From positions 1 through 64,000 of the forward strand of contig PWMQ01000091.1 in the NCBI GenBank assembly GCA_003558125.1: 64,000 bases of DNA, written 5' to 3'. The stretch is from Natronospira sp. Its GTDB lineage: Bacteria; Pseudomonadota; Gammaproteobacteria; Natronospirales; Natronospiraceae. Positions 26,675-35,942 of this stretch are shown piece after piece. How positions within the stretch are numbered: the first letter of the stretch is position 1; every line of letters starts with the position of its first letter. The notes under the pieces are model-generated. The model saw only the letters and a list, made by a program, of their open reading frames with translations. It was not told the origin of the DNA and ran no database searches. Both the position numbers and the translations under genes were made by a program.

Positions 26675-28468
26675 TCATTCGCGCTTGGCTTTCCGCTTTG
26701 GCACGTACAGATCGGTCAGATTGCCCTCGAAGGCCTCGGCGCTGAATGCCACGGTTTCACTCAGGGTTGGGTGAGGATGAACGGTGAGTCCGATGTCGGC
26801 GGCATCCGCCCCCATCTCTATGGCCAGCGCCATCTCTGCTACCAACTCGCCCGCGTTGGGGCCCACTGCGGCACCCCCCAAGATCTTGTCCGTCCTGGGA
26901 TCAAACAAGAGCTTGGTCAGCCCCTCATCGCGCCCCAATGACAGCGCTCGGCCGCTGGCGGCCCAGGGAAAACTGCCGACTTCGTAATCGATCCCCTCCG
27001 ACTTCGCCTGCTGTTCCGTCAGGCCAACCCAGGCCACTTCCGGATCGGTATAGGCGACAGAGGGGATGACGCGAGCGTCAAAATAGGATTTTTCCCCCGC
27101 CGCCACTTCGGCCGCCACCTTGCCCTCATGGGTGGCCTTGTGGGCCAGCATGGGCTGTCCTACCACATCGCCGATGGCAAAGATGTGGTCCACATTGGTT
27201 CGCATCTGACGATCCACGGCAATGAAGCCACGATCATCCACCTGCACACCGGCCTTCTCGGCATCGATCTTGCCGCCATTGGGAGCACGGCCCACAGCTA
27301 CCAGAACCCGCCCGTAATAGGTAGGCCCGGGAACGTCCTTGCCTTCAAAGGTCACCTTGATGCCCTTCTTGTGAGCTTCGAACTTGCTGGCCTTGGTGCC
27401 GGTCATGATGCGCGCGTAGCGCTTGGAGACATACTTTTCATAGGGCTTGACGATGTCCTTGTCGGCCCCCGGCATAAGCTGGTCAGTGAGCTCGACCACA
27501 TCGATCACCACCCCCAGAGCAGAATAGACATTGGCCATTTCAAGACCAATGATGCCGCCGCCCACCACCAGCATCTTCTTGGGCAGCTCTTCCAGCTCCA
27601 GGGCATCGGTGGAATCCATGACTCGCGGATCATCGTGCGGGATGAAGGGCAACTTCACCGGCTGAGATCCAACGGCAATGATGGCCTTGTCGAAATGAAT
27701 GACAGTTTCCTTTCCGTCCTTATCCACCACGAGGTGGCGATCATCGGCAAAACGACCCAGGCCGGTGACCGTTTCCACATTACGCTTTTTCGCAAGCCCC
27801 GCCAGACCGCCCGTGAGCTTTCCAATTACCTGGTTCTTCCATTCCCGTAGCTTGTCCCGGTCAATCTTCGGCTTGCCGAAATCCACCCCATGATTGGCCA
27901 TGGCGCCCGCTTCGTCGATGACCTTGCCCGCGTGCAACAAGGCCTTGGAGGGAATACAGCCCACATTAAGACAGACACCGCCAATGGACTCATAACGCTC
28001 AACCAGAATGACTTTCAGACCCAGATCGGCTGCACGGAAGGCGGCGGTATAGCCGCCTGGCCCGGAGCCGATCACCAGTAGATCGCAATGCTTGTCGGCA
28101 TCGCCGGAATATTGGGCCGTTGCCGGCGCCGGTTTCTCGGCCTTTTCAGATTTTTTCTCGGACCCGGACGCCCGGCTTTCCGCTTTCTCCTGGGCAGCCG
28201 TTCCGGCATCACTCTTGGTGTCTTCTTCCTCGGCTTCCAGCTCGGCAATCACCGAGCCCTCGGCAACCTTGTCGCCGGTACTCACCTTCAGGCTGATGAT
28301 CCGGCCCGCCTGAGGCGCAGGAACATCCATGGCCGCCTTGTCCGTCTCCAGCGTAATCAGCCCGTCTTCCGCCTCCACGCTGTCGCCTTCCGCCACCAGC
28401 ACATCAATGACTTCCACTTCATCGAAATCGCCGATGTCTGGGACTTTGACTTGGATGTTATCCGCCAT
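26675..28468 (-). CDS. lpd: Dihydrolipoyl dehydrogenase with N-terminal lipoyl domain (PDH E3)
   Basis: FAD enzyme that reoxidises dihydrolipoamide of pyruvate dehydrogenase (597 aa). Residues 1-80 are a lipoyl domain with the lipoylation site ETDKAAMD. An acidic/Ala linker reaches about residue 125, and then the E3 core begins (DLLVIGSGPGGYTAAFRAADLG). The redox disulfide is in GGVCLNVGCIPSKALLH and the C-terminal His-Glu pair in HPHPTLSE. Its lipoyl domain is almost identical to the first one of AceF (eight differences in 79 residues), and the upstream DNA is also similar, which points to duplication. Last gene of aceE-aceF-lpd. Confidence 0.96.
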   Translation of the reverse strand: MADNIQVKVPDIGDFDEVEVIDVLVAEGDSVEAEDGLITLETDKAAMDVPAPQAGRIISLKVSTGDKVAEGSVIAELEAEEEDTKSDAGTAAQEKAESRASGSEKKSEKAEKPAPATAQYSGDADKHCDLLVIGSGPGGYTAAFRAADLGLKVILVERYESIGGVCLNVGCIPSKALLHAGKVIDEAGAMANHGVDFGKPKIDRDKLREWKNQVIGKLTGGLAGLAKKRNVETVTGLGRFADDRHLVVDKDGKETVIHFDKAIIAVGSQPVKLPFIPHDDPRVMDSTDALELEELPKKMLVVGGGIIGLEMANVYSALGVVIDVVELTDQLMPGADKDIVKPYEKYVSKRYARIMTGTKASKFEAHKKGIKVTFEGKDVPGPTYYGRVLVAVGRAPNGGKIDAEKAGVQVDDRGFIAVDRQMRTNVDHIFAIGDVVGQPMLAHKATHEGKVAAEVAAGEKSYFDARVIPSVAYTDPEVAWVGLTEQQAKSEGIDYEVGSFPWAASGRALSLGRDEGLTKLLFDPRTDKILGGAAVGPNAGELVAEMALAIEMGADAADIGLTVHPHPTLSETVAFSAEAFEGNLTDLYVPKRKAKRE

Positions 28469-28592
28469 GAGTTTGCCTTCTTCGGGTTCTCTTCAAGTTT
28501 CTGTTGTACGGACTTCGATCGCCGGGCGGCGAGCTACGAGCAGCGAGCGGCGAGCCGATTGCTCTTGGCTCGTTGCTCGTGCTCGCTGCTCA
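28469..28592. repeat. aceF-lpd spacer: duplicated leader plus inverted heptad array
   Basis: The 28469-28522 part resembles the DNA just upstream of aceF (30261-30313); both begin with a GTTTGCCTTCTTC-like or GTTGCCTTCTTC run. The 28522-28592 part contains tandem 7-mers CGGGCGG, CGAGCTA, CGAGCAG, CGAGCGG, CGAGCCG, then the opposing series CTCTTGG, CTCGTTG, CTCGTG, CTCGCTG. The array runs up to the aceF stop codon and could fold into a long imperfect hairpin in the message. Confidence 0.72.
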
Positions 28593-30260
28593 CATAACGA
28601 GATTCCTGCATTCGCCCAGCACATCCGCCAGGTAGCGGGTGAAGCGGGCGGCGGCGGCGCCGTCGATGACTCGGTGGTCATAGGACAGGGACAGAGGCAG
28701 CGTGAGCCTTGGCTCGAAATCCTGGCCGTTCCATACCGGCTTCATCTCGGCCTTGGAGACGCCGAGGATAGCCACCTCCGGGGCGTTGACAATGGGGGTG
28801 AAGGCCGTGCCACCGATACCGCCCAGACTGGAGACCGTGAAACAGGCGCCTTGCATATGCTTCTGCTGAAGCTTGCCATTGCGGGCCTTCTCGGCCAGCT
28901 CGCCCAGTTCACGGGCCACATCAAAGACGGACTTATCATCCACGTCGCGAATGACGGGCACCACCAGACCGTTGGGCGTGTCGGCGGCAAAACCCAGGTG
29001 GAAGTATTTCTTCATCACCAGGTGCTCGCCATCCGGATCCAGGGAGCTGTTGAAATCCGGGAATTCCCGCAAGGCATGCACACAGGCTTTCATGATGAAG
29101 GCCAGGGGCGTCATCTTGGTGCCCATGGCTTCGGCGTCAGACTTCAGGGCCTTGCGTACCGCATCCATCTTGGTGATGTCAGCCTCATCATGCTGCGTCA
29201 CATGAGGCGCATTGACCCAGCTGGCCTGGAGACGGGGACCGGAGATCTTCTTGATTCGGCCCAGCGGCACCCGCTCCACATCACCAAACTTGGAATGATC
29301 AATATCCGGCACCTGGGGCAAACCAGCACCGCCACCGGCACCACGAAGCTGAGATTTGACCCACTTTTTCACATCATCATGGGTGATCCGGCCCTTATAG
29401 CCGGAGCCGTGAATCTTGACCAGATCCGCACCCAGTTCCCGGGCGAACTTGCGTACCGAGGGGCTGGCATGGGCCTTGGCGAAGCCGGATTCGTCAATGG
29501 CCTGGAGGGAGCCTCTATCCAGCCCCTTATCCGTACCACCGCCTGCATCACCGGTGGGCTCGCTTTTCTTGTCTTGACCGGGCTTCGGAGATTCAGGCTT
29601 GTCTGCCTTTTTCGGCTCACTTTCGGAGGCGGAATGTTCAGGCTCAACACCACCCACCACCGCTTCCATCACGGCAACCACACTGCCCTGAGACACTTTG
29701 TCTCCGGCCTTGACCTTCAATGACTTGATAGTGCCGGCATGGGGCGCAGGCACATCCATGGCCGCCTTGTCCGTTTCCAGGGTAACGATGCCCTGCTCTT
29801 CTTCGACTTCGTCCCCTTCAGCCACCAGAACATCAATCAATTCCACTTCATCGAAGTCACCGATATCAGGGACCGTGACCTCCACTTCCTGCTTTTCGCC
29901 GGCCGGCGTCGCCTCTTCCGTCGCATCGCTGGCAGGCTGGGACTGATCCTCATCGGTATCAGAATCATCGGATCCAGATGGCTCATCAGAACCCTTGTCC
30001 TGAGCCGATTCTGAACCTTCCACTGCCTCAAGCTCGGCAATTACCGTGCCCTCAGAGACCTTGTCTCCACTGGCCACCTTGAGGCTAAGCACCTTGCCCG
30101 CCTGGGGCGCCGGCACATCCATCGCTGCCTTGTCCGTTTCCAGGGTAATCAGGCCATCCTCAGCCTCGACGCTGTCCCCCTCTGCCACCAGCACATCAAT
30201 GACTTCCACTTCATCGAAATCACCGATATCCGGGACCTTGACTTGGATTTTGTCCGCCAT
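28590..30260 (-). CDS. aceF: Dihydrolipoyllysine acetyltransferase (PDH E2)
   Basis: Core of the pyruvate dehydrogenase complex (556 aa). Two lipoyl domains lie at about 1-80 and 125-200, each with ETDKAAMD as the lipoylated Lys site, joined by acidic Ser/Asp/Glu-rich linkers. The E1/E3-binding domain follows (ASPSVRKFARELGADLVKIHGSGYKGRITHDDV, about 255-290). The catalytic acetyltransferase domain contains the active-site LSYDHRVIDGAAAARF near the C-terminus. E. coli AceF has three lipoyl domains. Here the third is in effect carried by Lpd, a common arrangement in other gammaproteobacteria. Confidence 0.96.
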   Translation of the reverse strand: MADKIQVKVPDIGDFDEVEVIDVLVAEGDSVEAEDGLITLETDKAAMDVPAPQAGKVLSLKVASGDKVSEGTVIAELEAVEGSESAQDKGSDEPSGSDDSDTDEDQSQPASDATEEATPAGEKQEVEVTVPDIGDFDEVELIDVLVAEGDEVEEEQGIVTLETDKAAMDVPAPHAGTIKSLKVKAGDKVSQGSVVAVMEAVVGGVEPEHSASESEPKKADKPESPKPGQDKKSEPTGDAGGGTDKGLDRGSLQAIDESGFAKAHASPSVRKFARELGADLVKIHGSGYKGRITHDDVKKWVKSQLRGAGGGAGLPQVPDIDHSKFGDVERVPLGRIKKISGPRLQASWVNAPHVTQHDEADITKMDAVRKALKSDAEAMGTKMTPLAFIMKACVHALREFPDFNSSLDPDGEHLVMKKYFHLGFAADTPNGLVVPVIRDVDDKSVFDVARELGELAEKARNGKLQQKHMQGACFTVSSLGGIGGTAFTPIVNAPEVAILGVSKAEMKPVWNGQDFEPRLTLPLSLSYDHRVIDGAAAARFTRYLADVLGECRNLVM

Positions 30261-30388
30261 GGGGTTGCCTTCTTCAGGTTTTGTTCAGGTTTCTCTTGTA
30301 CTGGCTTCGAGTACCGGGCTACGAGCCACTAGCAACGATCGACGAGCCGGCTGCTCGAAGCTCGTTACTCGTGGCTCGGAGCTCTCCG
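30261..30388. repeat. aceE-aceF spacer: duplicated leader plus inverted heptad array
   Basis: After the leader shared with lpd (30261-30313), tandem 7-mers CGGGCTA, CGAGCCA, CTAGCAA, CGATCGA, CGAGCCG are followed by the opposing CTCGAAG, CTCGTTA, CTCGTGG, CTCGGAG. They end three bases before the aceE stop codon. The two halves are imperfectly complementary, so the transcript could fold between the two cistrons. Confidence 0.72.
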
Positions 30389-33055
30389 TCACACGGTGAC
30401 GGGATTCGGCGCATCCGGATCGATGCCGTATTTCTTGATGGCTTCGGCCACTTTCTTCTTGTCGAACCCGCCCTCATCGGCCAGCGCCTTCAATGCGGTC
30501 ACGGCGATGTGATAGCGGTTCACTTCGAAGAAACGACGCAGATTGTCGCGGCTGTCGCTGCGGCCGTAGCCATCGGTGCCCAGGGTCAGATAATGGCGAT
30601 CCATCCAGGGGCGAATCTGATCCGGGAAGGCGCGAATGTAATCCGTGGCCGCCACGGCCGGGCCATCGAAGCCTTCCATCTGTTTTTCCACCCAGCTACG
30701 GCGCGGCTTTTTGGCATCCGGATGCAGGCGATTCCAGCGATCCACATCCATGCCGTCCCGACGCAGCTCGGTGAAGCTGGTGGCGCTCCAGATGTCGGCG
30801 CTGACGCCAAAGTCCTTCTCCAGCAACTCGGCCGCCGCAATGACTTCGCGGAAGATGGTGCCGGAACCTAGCAGCTGCACCCGCTTTTTCTTGCGCTTGT
30901 CACCCTGACGGAAGAGATACAAGCCCTTGCGGATGCCCTCTTCGGCGCCTTCCGGCATGGCCGGGTGGGTGTAGTTCTCGTTCATCATGGTGATGTAGTA
31001 GAAGACATTTTCCTTGTCTTCGTACATGCGCTTGAGGCCATCGTGCACCACGACCGCCATTTCGTAGGCAAAAGCCGGATCATAGGCCACACAATTGGGG
31101 ATAGTGGAACTCAGGATATGGCTGTGGCCATCCTGGTGCTGCAACCCTTCCCCATTCAGGGTGGTTCGACCGGCGGTGCCGCCCATGAGGAAGCCGCGGG
31201 CCTGCATGTCACCGGCGGCCCAGGCGAAATCACCGATGCGCTGGAAGCCGAACATGGAGTAGTAGCTGTAGAAGGGAATGGTGGGCACACCCCAGTTGGC
31301 CGGGGCCGTGGCCGCCGCCACCCATGAGGACATGGCACCCGCCTCGGTAATGCCTTCTTGCAGAATCTGACCTTTCTTGTCTTCCTTGTAGAACATCAGC
31401 TGGTCGGCATCCTGGGGCTTGTAGAGCTGGCCCACGGAACTGTAGATCCCCAACTGACGGAACAGCCCGTCCATGCCGAAGGTGCGGGCCTCATCCGGAA
31501 TGATCGGCACAATGTACTTACCGATCTGCTTGTCCTTGGTGAGCGCGGTCAGCATCCGCACAAAGGCCATGGTGGTGGAGATTTCCCGATCCGTGCCATT
31601 GAGGTGCTGCTTGAAGATATCAATGGCCGGGATTTCCAGCTTCGGTGATTTATCTTCCCGGGCCGGCAGGTACCCACCCAGCTTCTCGCGCCGGGACTTC
31701 ATGTACTTGATTTCGGGACTGTCTTCCTTGGGACGATAGATCGGCACGTCATTGATCTTCTCATCCGATATGGGCAGGTTGAGCCGATCCCGATAGTACT
31801 TGAGGTCTTCCTCGCCCAGCTTCTTCTGCTGGTGAGCAATGTTCTTCGCCTCGGCAGCCTTGCCCATGCCGAAGCCCTTGACGGTCTTTGCCAGAATGAC
31901 GGTGGGCTGCCCCTTGTGATTCACCGCATGGTGGTAGGCCGCGTAGACCTTGCGGGCATCATGGCCACCTCGGTTGAGGCGCCAGATCTCCTCGTCGGAC
32001 ATGTTGGCGACCATTTCCTTGAGCTCGGGATACTTGCCGAAGAAATATTCCCGCGTGTAGGCGCCGCCCTTGGCCTTGAAGTTCTGGTACTCGCCATCCA
32101 CGGCTTCTTCCATGCGACGACGCAGCAGACCCTTGGTGTCCTTTTCCAGCAGCGGATCCCAACGGTTACCCCAGATCAACTTGATCACATTCCAGCCGGA
32201 GCCGAGGAAATCGGCTTCCAGCTCCTGGATGATCTTGCCGTTGCCCCGCACCGGGCCATCCAGGCGCTGCAGGTTGCAGTTGACCACGAAGATCAGGTTA
32301 TCCAGGCCTTCCCGGGCAGCCAGGCTGATGGCACCCAGGGATTCCGGCTCGTCCATCTCCCCATCACCCAGGAAACACCAGACCTTGGCGTCCTTGGGAT
32401 CGATCAGACCGCGATGCTCCAGGTAGCGCATATAGCGGGCATGATAGATGCCCATGATGGGGCCCAGCCCCATCGAAACGGTGGGGAATTGCCAGTAATC
32501 GGGCATCAACCAGGGATGGGGGTAGGACGTAATCCCCTTGCCATCCACATCTTCTCGGAAATGCAGCAACTGCTCCTCACTCAGGCGGCCTTCCAGGTAG
32601 CTCCGAGCATAGATACCGGGAGAGGAATGGCCCTGGATATAGACCTTGTCACCAGGATGGTCATCGCTGGGGGCGCGCCAGAAGTGATTGAAACCGACTT
32701 CATAGAGAATGGCCGAGGAGGCGTAACTGGCAATATGACCGCCCAGTTCGGTGCCCTTGCGGTTGGCGTGCACGACCATGGCCATGGCATTCCAGCGGAT
32801 CATGGCCTCGATACGCTTCTCCAGCTCCCGGTCGCCTGGATAACCCGGTTCGCGAGCGGTTGAAATGGTATTGAGATAGGCCGTGTTGGGCCGATAGGGC
32901 AAATAGGCACCAGAGCGCCGGGCGTGATCGATCAGTTGTTCCAGGAGGAAGTGGGCACGCTCCGGGCCGTGCACGGCCAGGGCGGATTCCAGGGACTCGA
33001 TCCACTCCCGGGTCTCGTCCGGGTCCACATCTTTGAAGCGTTCGTTGTCCGCCAT
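30389..33055 (-). CDS. aceE: Pyruvate dehydrogenase E1 component, homodimeric type
   Basis: Thiamine-diphosphate enzyme that decarboxylates pyruvate and acetylates the lipoyl groups of AceF (888 aa; E. coli 887). Characteristic segments are DPDETREWIESLESAL, HIASYASSAILYEVGFNHFWRA, GKGITSYPHPWLMPDYWQFPTVSMGLGP, the ThDP motif CFLGDGEMDEPESLGAISLAARE...NCNLQRLDG, and KTVKGFGMG. First gene of the PDH operon, divergent from an aminopeptidase gene. A palindrome lies in its leader. Confidence 0.97.
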   Translation of the reverse strand: MADNERFKDVDPDETREWIESLESALAVHGPERAHFLLEQLIDHARRSGAYLPYRPNTAYLNTISTAREPGYPGDRELEKRIEAMIRWNAMAMVVHANRKGTELGGHIASYASSAILYEVGFNHFWRAPSDDHPGDKVYIQGHSSPGIYARSYLEGRLSEEQLLHFREDVDGKGITSYPHPWLMPDYWQFPTVSMGLGPIMGIYHARYMRYLEHRGLIDPKDAKVWCFLGDGEMDEPESLGAISLAAREGLDNLIFVVNCNLQRLDGPVRGNGKIIQELEADFLGSGWNVIKLIWGNRWDPLLEKDTKGLLRRRMEEAVDGEYQNFKAKGGAYTREYFFGKYPELKEMVANMSDEEIWRLNRGGHDARKVYAAYHHAVNHKGQPTVILAKTVKGFGMGKAAEAKNIAHQQKKLGEEDLKYYRDRLNLPISDEKINDVPIYRPKEDSPEIKYMKSRREKLGGYLPAREDKSPKLEIPAIDIFKQHLNGTDREISTTMAFVRMLTALTKDKQIGKYIVPIIPDEARTFGMDGLFRQLGIYSSVGQLYKPQDADQLMFYKEDKKGQILQEGITEAGAMSSWVAAATAPANWGVPTIPFYSYYSMFGFQRIGDFAWAAGDMQARGFLMGGTAGRTTLNGEGLQHQDGHSHILSSTIPNCVAYDPAFAYEMAVVVHDGLKRMYEDKENVFYYITMMNENYTHPAMPEGAEEGIRKGLYLFRQGDKRKKKRVQLLGSGTIFREVIAAAELLEKDFGVSADIWSATSFTELRRDGMDVDRWNRLHPDAKKPRRSWVEKQMEGFDGPAVAATDYIRAFPDQIRPWMDRHYLTLGTDGYGRSDSRDNLRRFFEVNRYHIAVTALKALADEGGFDKKKVAEAIKKYGIDPDAPNPVTV

Positions 33056-33093
33056 GTTGAATCCTTAATCAGCAGGAATTTTTATTCATCTTT

Positions 33094-33117
33094 CCGGCAT
33101 CTGTCGTAGGATGCCGG
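33094..33117. promoter_or_regulatory. 8-bp palindrome in the aceE leader
   Basis: CCGGCATC and GATGCCGG flank an 8-base spacer, 39 bp before the aceE ATG. It differs from the enterobacterial PdhR box. The rest of the 280-bp aceE/aminopeptidase gap shows no clear promoter. The site could be an operator or an mRNA hairpin. Confidence 0.4.
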
Positions 33118-33335
33118 GTTGCAGCCTTCGCCGAAGCCGTTTGAACAGCGTGACGAAGACGCGAAGGAAGGCTGGGCCCGGTGGGGCGGGCGTGGATTGC
33201 GGCGCCGACATGCCCCGGGCCGAGGAAGGTCGGGCGCATCGACGGCCACGCGACACATTGGGCTGACCGCCGCCACCCACCGTTCAAACAGCGAGTATGA
33301 TCGTTTTTTGCACTGCCAAGGTCAAGGACAACACC

Positions 33336-34844
33336 ATGCCCCTGAAACTGCCCGATTTGCCGAAAATCCAGATAAAACAGGACACAAGGCTCCCGGATGA
33401 AAGCCCGGAGCAGCAATTCGATGCCATGATCCTGATCATTGACGGGGCGGAGGAGACGGCCGGCATTCAAACGCGGCAACCCGCCTGGCTCGGCGGGATA
33501 GAGGCGGACTGTTTCCAACAGCATCCAGAGAGCAGCAATCCCGCCGTTGGCAGCCGCGGCGGCTGCCGCATCGCCCGGCTGCGCGTGGACAAGGGGCTGA
33601 ATGCCTTCCAGGCCCTGTCATTGGCCCGCAAGACCCTGGAATTGCTGCTCTCGGACCGGCCCCGGAAACTGGCGGTGATTGATCTTGCCGCCGACATCCA
33701 CCAGGGCGAGAGGATGACCGAAGCCATCATTGCGGGCCTCTACGCTGCCCTCTACCAGCCGCCCCGCAGCGGCCGCACTACCCTGGAAGCGCTTAGCGTG
33801 GAGAGCCTTGACCTGTTTGGTCCCCACCGGGCGCCCGACATCAGTCGGGCAGAGGCCACGGCGGAAGGCAATCAGCTGGCCCGATGGCTGACCCAGCTAC
33901 CGGGCAATCACCTCTCTCCCGGTCAATATCGGGAACTGGCCGAAAGCCTGGCGCGCCAGGAAGGTTGGGACAGCCACTTTTACGATGAGCAGGAGCTGGA
34001 CCGTTTGGGCGCCGGTGCCTTTCTCTCGGTCACCGCCGCCAGTCCAAACCGGGACGCCGGCATCCTCCGCCTCAGCTACCGCCCGGCTGGCGGGACCAGC
34101 GCACCTCTGGCCCTGGTGGGCAAGGGAATCTGTTTCGATACCGGCGGCACAAACCTGAAAAATGCCAGCGGCATGTACGGCATGCATGGTGACATGCAGG
34201 GCAGTGCGGTAGCGCTGGGCACCCTGCTTGCCCTTAGCCGCCTGAAATTCCCCCATGCCGTGGACTGCTGGCTCGCCCTGGCGGAAAACCACATTGGGTC
34301 CCGTGCCACGCGACCGAATGACGTGGTCACCGCCCTTGACGGGACCACCATCGAGATCGTCAACACCGATGCCGAGGGCCGCATGGTGCTGGCCGATACA
34401 TTGGCCCTGGCCAGTCGCCAGCAACCCAGGGCAATCCTGGATTACGCCACCCTCACCGGCAGCTGTGTAGCCGCCCTCGGGCAACGCATGAGCGGTGCCA
34501 TGAGCAACCGCCGCGACTGGGTCGAAGCCCTGATTCGCGCCGGGGAGCGTAGCGGTGAGCGGGTCTGGCCGCTGCCCTGGGAAGCGGATTACGACGAAGA
34601 TCTGGAATCGTCCGTGGCCGACGTCATCCAGTGTCGCCCCCCGGCCGAGGCCGATCACCTCTATGCGGCCCGCTTTCTTGGCCGTTTCGTCGCTGAGGAT
34701 ATCGGCTGGGTACATATAGACCTCTCCGCCGGCAAACGGGAGGGCGGCCTGGCCCACGTCCCCGGCGATGTGACCGGTTTTGGTGTCCGTTTCGGCGTGG
34801 AATGGCTCAGTTTCCTGGACAACTCCCTGATCGGAGAAAAGTAG
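33336..34844 (+). CDS. M17 leucyl aminopeptidase family protein
   Basis: Cytosolic zinc/manganese aminopeptidase (502 aa) with a diverged N-terminal macro-like domain (to about 165) and an M17 catalytic domain. Metal and catalytic motifs are LVGKGICFDTGGTNLK (usual form GKGxxFDSGGxxLK), HGDMQGSAVALG, and NTDAEGRMVLADTL with the metal-binding Asp/Glu and catalytic Arg. The segment ITPxDxxSP seen in many PepA proteins is replaced by GMYGMHGDMQ, typical of the second proteobacterial M17 subgroup. The ATG at 33336 has AAGGA upstream. Probably degrades imported or turned-over peptides. Divergent from aceE, followed 54 bp later by pyrC. Confidence 0.9.
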   Translation: MPLKLPDLPKIQIKQDTRLPDESPEQQFDAMILIIDGAEETAGIQTRQPAWLGGIEADCFQQHPESSNPAVGSRGGCRIARLRVDKGLNAFQALSLARKTLELLLSDRPRKLAVIDLAADIHQGERMTEAIIAGLYAALYQPPRSGRTTLEALSVESLDLFGPHRAPDISRAEATAEGNQLARWLTQLPGNHLSPGQYRELAESLARQEGWDSHFYDEQELDRLGAGAFLSVTAASPNRDAGILRLSYRPAGGTSAPLALVGKGICFDTGGTNLKNASGMYGMHGDMQGSAVALGTLLALSRLKFPHAVDCWLALAENHIGSRATRPNDVVTALDGTTIEIVNTDAEGRMVLADTLALASRQQPRAILDYATLTGSCVAALGQRMSGAMSNRRDWVEALIRAGERSGERVWPLPWEADYDEDLESSVADVIQCRPPAEADHLYAARFLGRFVAEDIGWVHIDLSAGKREGGLAHVPGDVTGFGVRFGVEWLSFLDNSLIGEK

Positions 34845-34898
34845 TCGGAACGGGGGCTGGTACAATGGCCGCCGTATCCGATGCAAATCAGGAAGCTC

Positions 34899-35942
34899 AT
34901 GGACACCTTCGTAATCTCTCGCCCCGATGACTGGCATTTGCATGTGCGCGATGGGGCCGCCATGCAGGCCGTGGTCCCGGAGACGGCCCGCATCTTTGCC
35001 CGCGCCATCATCATGCCCAATCTGAACCCCCCGGTGACCACCGTCGCTGAGGCGGAAGCCTACCGGGACCGCATTCAGGCTGCGATCCCTGAAGGTAGTG
35101 ACTTTCGGCCGCTCATGACCCTGTACCTGACGGACAATACGGACGAAGACACCATCAAGGCCGCCGCCGAGCATGATGACATCCACGCCTTCAAACTCTA
35201 TCCGGCGGGCGCCACCACCAACTCGGCCTCGGGCGTCACCGACATCCGCAATGTCCGAGGCGCCCTGGAGGCCATGGCGGAACATGACATTCCCCTGCTG
35301 GTTCATGGCGAGGTAACCCGGCCGGAAGTGGACTTCTTCGACCGGGAGAAGCGCTTCATCGACGAAGTACTCATGCAGGTGGTGGAGGACCATGCTCCAT
35401 TGCGGGTGGTCTTCGAACACATCACCACTCGGGAAGCAGTGGACTTCGTGCACCAGGCGCCGGCACGGGTGGCGGCCACCATCACTCCCCAGCACCTTTT
35501 GGAAAATCGCAACGCCCTGTTTCGCGGTGGCCTGCGCCCCCACCATTTCTGCCTCCCCGTCCTGAAGCGGGAGGAAGACCGTCATGCCCTACTGGAAGCG
35601 GCCACCAGCGGCTCACCCTCATTCTTCCTCGGCACGGACAGCGCCCCCCACCCCCGTGGCGCCAAGGAATCGGCCTGCGGCTGCGCCGGCATTTACTCGG
35701 CTCACACCGCCCTGGAGCTCTATGCAGAGGCCTTTGAGGCCGTGGGACGCCTGGACAGACTGGAAGGGTTTGCCAGCCATTTCGGGGCTGACTTCTATGG
35801 CCTGCCACGAAACCAGGGCAAGGTCAGGCTTTCACGGCAGCCTCGGCAAGTCCCGGCTGACCTGCCCATGGGGCCGGATGTGGTCGTACCATTTCGGGCC
35901 GGCGAAACAGTCGCCTGGACCGCAGAGCTGGAGCAGGCATGA
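34899..35942 (+). CDS. pyrC: Dihydroorotase
   Basis: Class II dihydroorotase (347 aa) of pyrimidine synthesis, cyclising carbamoyl aspartate. The binuclear zinc site is visible: [12 protein letters not shown], the carboxylated Lys in [14 protein letters not shown], His in LLVHGE, and [10 protein letters not shown]. The flexible catalytic loop region [14 protein letters not shown] and the catalytic Asp in [15 protein letters not shown] follow. The ATG at 34899 has AGGA six bases upstream. Its stop overlaps the rnt start (ATGA), so the two genes are translationally coupled. Confidence 0.96.
   Translation: MDTFVISRPDDWHLHVRDGAAMQAVVPETARIFARAIIMPNLNPPVTTVAEAEAYRDRIQAAIPEGSDFRPLMTLYLTDNTDEDTIKAAAEHDDIHAFKLYPAGATTNSASGVTDIRNVRGALEAMAEHDIPLLVHGEVTRPEVDFFDREKRFIDEVLMQVVEDHAPLRVVFEHITTREAVDFVHQAPARVAATITPQHLLENRNALFRGGLRPHHFCLPVLKREEDRHALLEAATSGSPSFFLGTDSAPHPRGAKESACGCAGIYSAHTALELYAEAFEAVGRLDRLEGFASHFGADFYGLPRNQGKVRLSRQPRQVPADLPMGPDVVVPFRAGETVAWTAELEQA

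Noticed and set aside
33897-35585. Long minus-strand open frame opposite the aminopeptidase and pyrC genes
   Set aside because: Overlaps two well-supported genes entirely, lacks family similarity and a ribosome-binding site.
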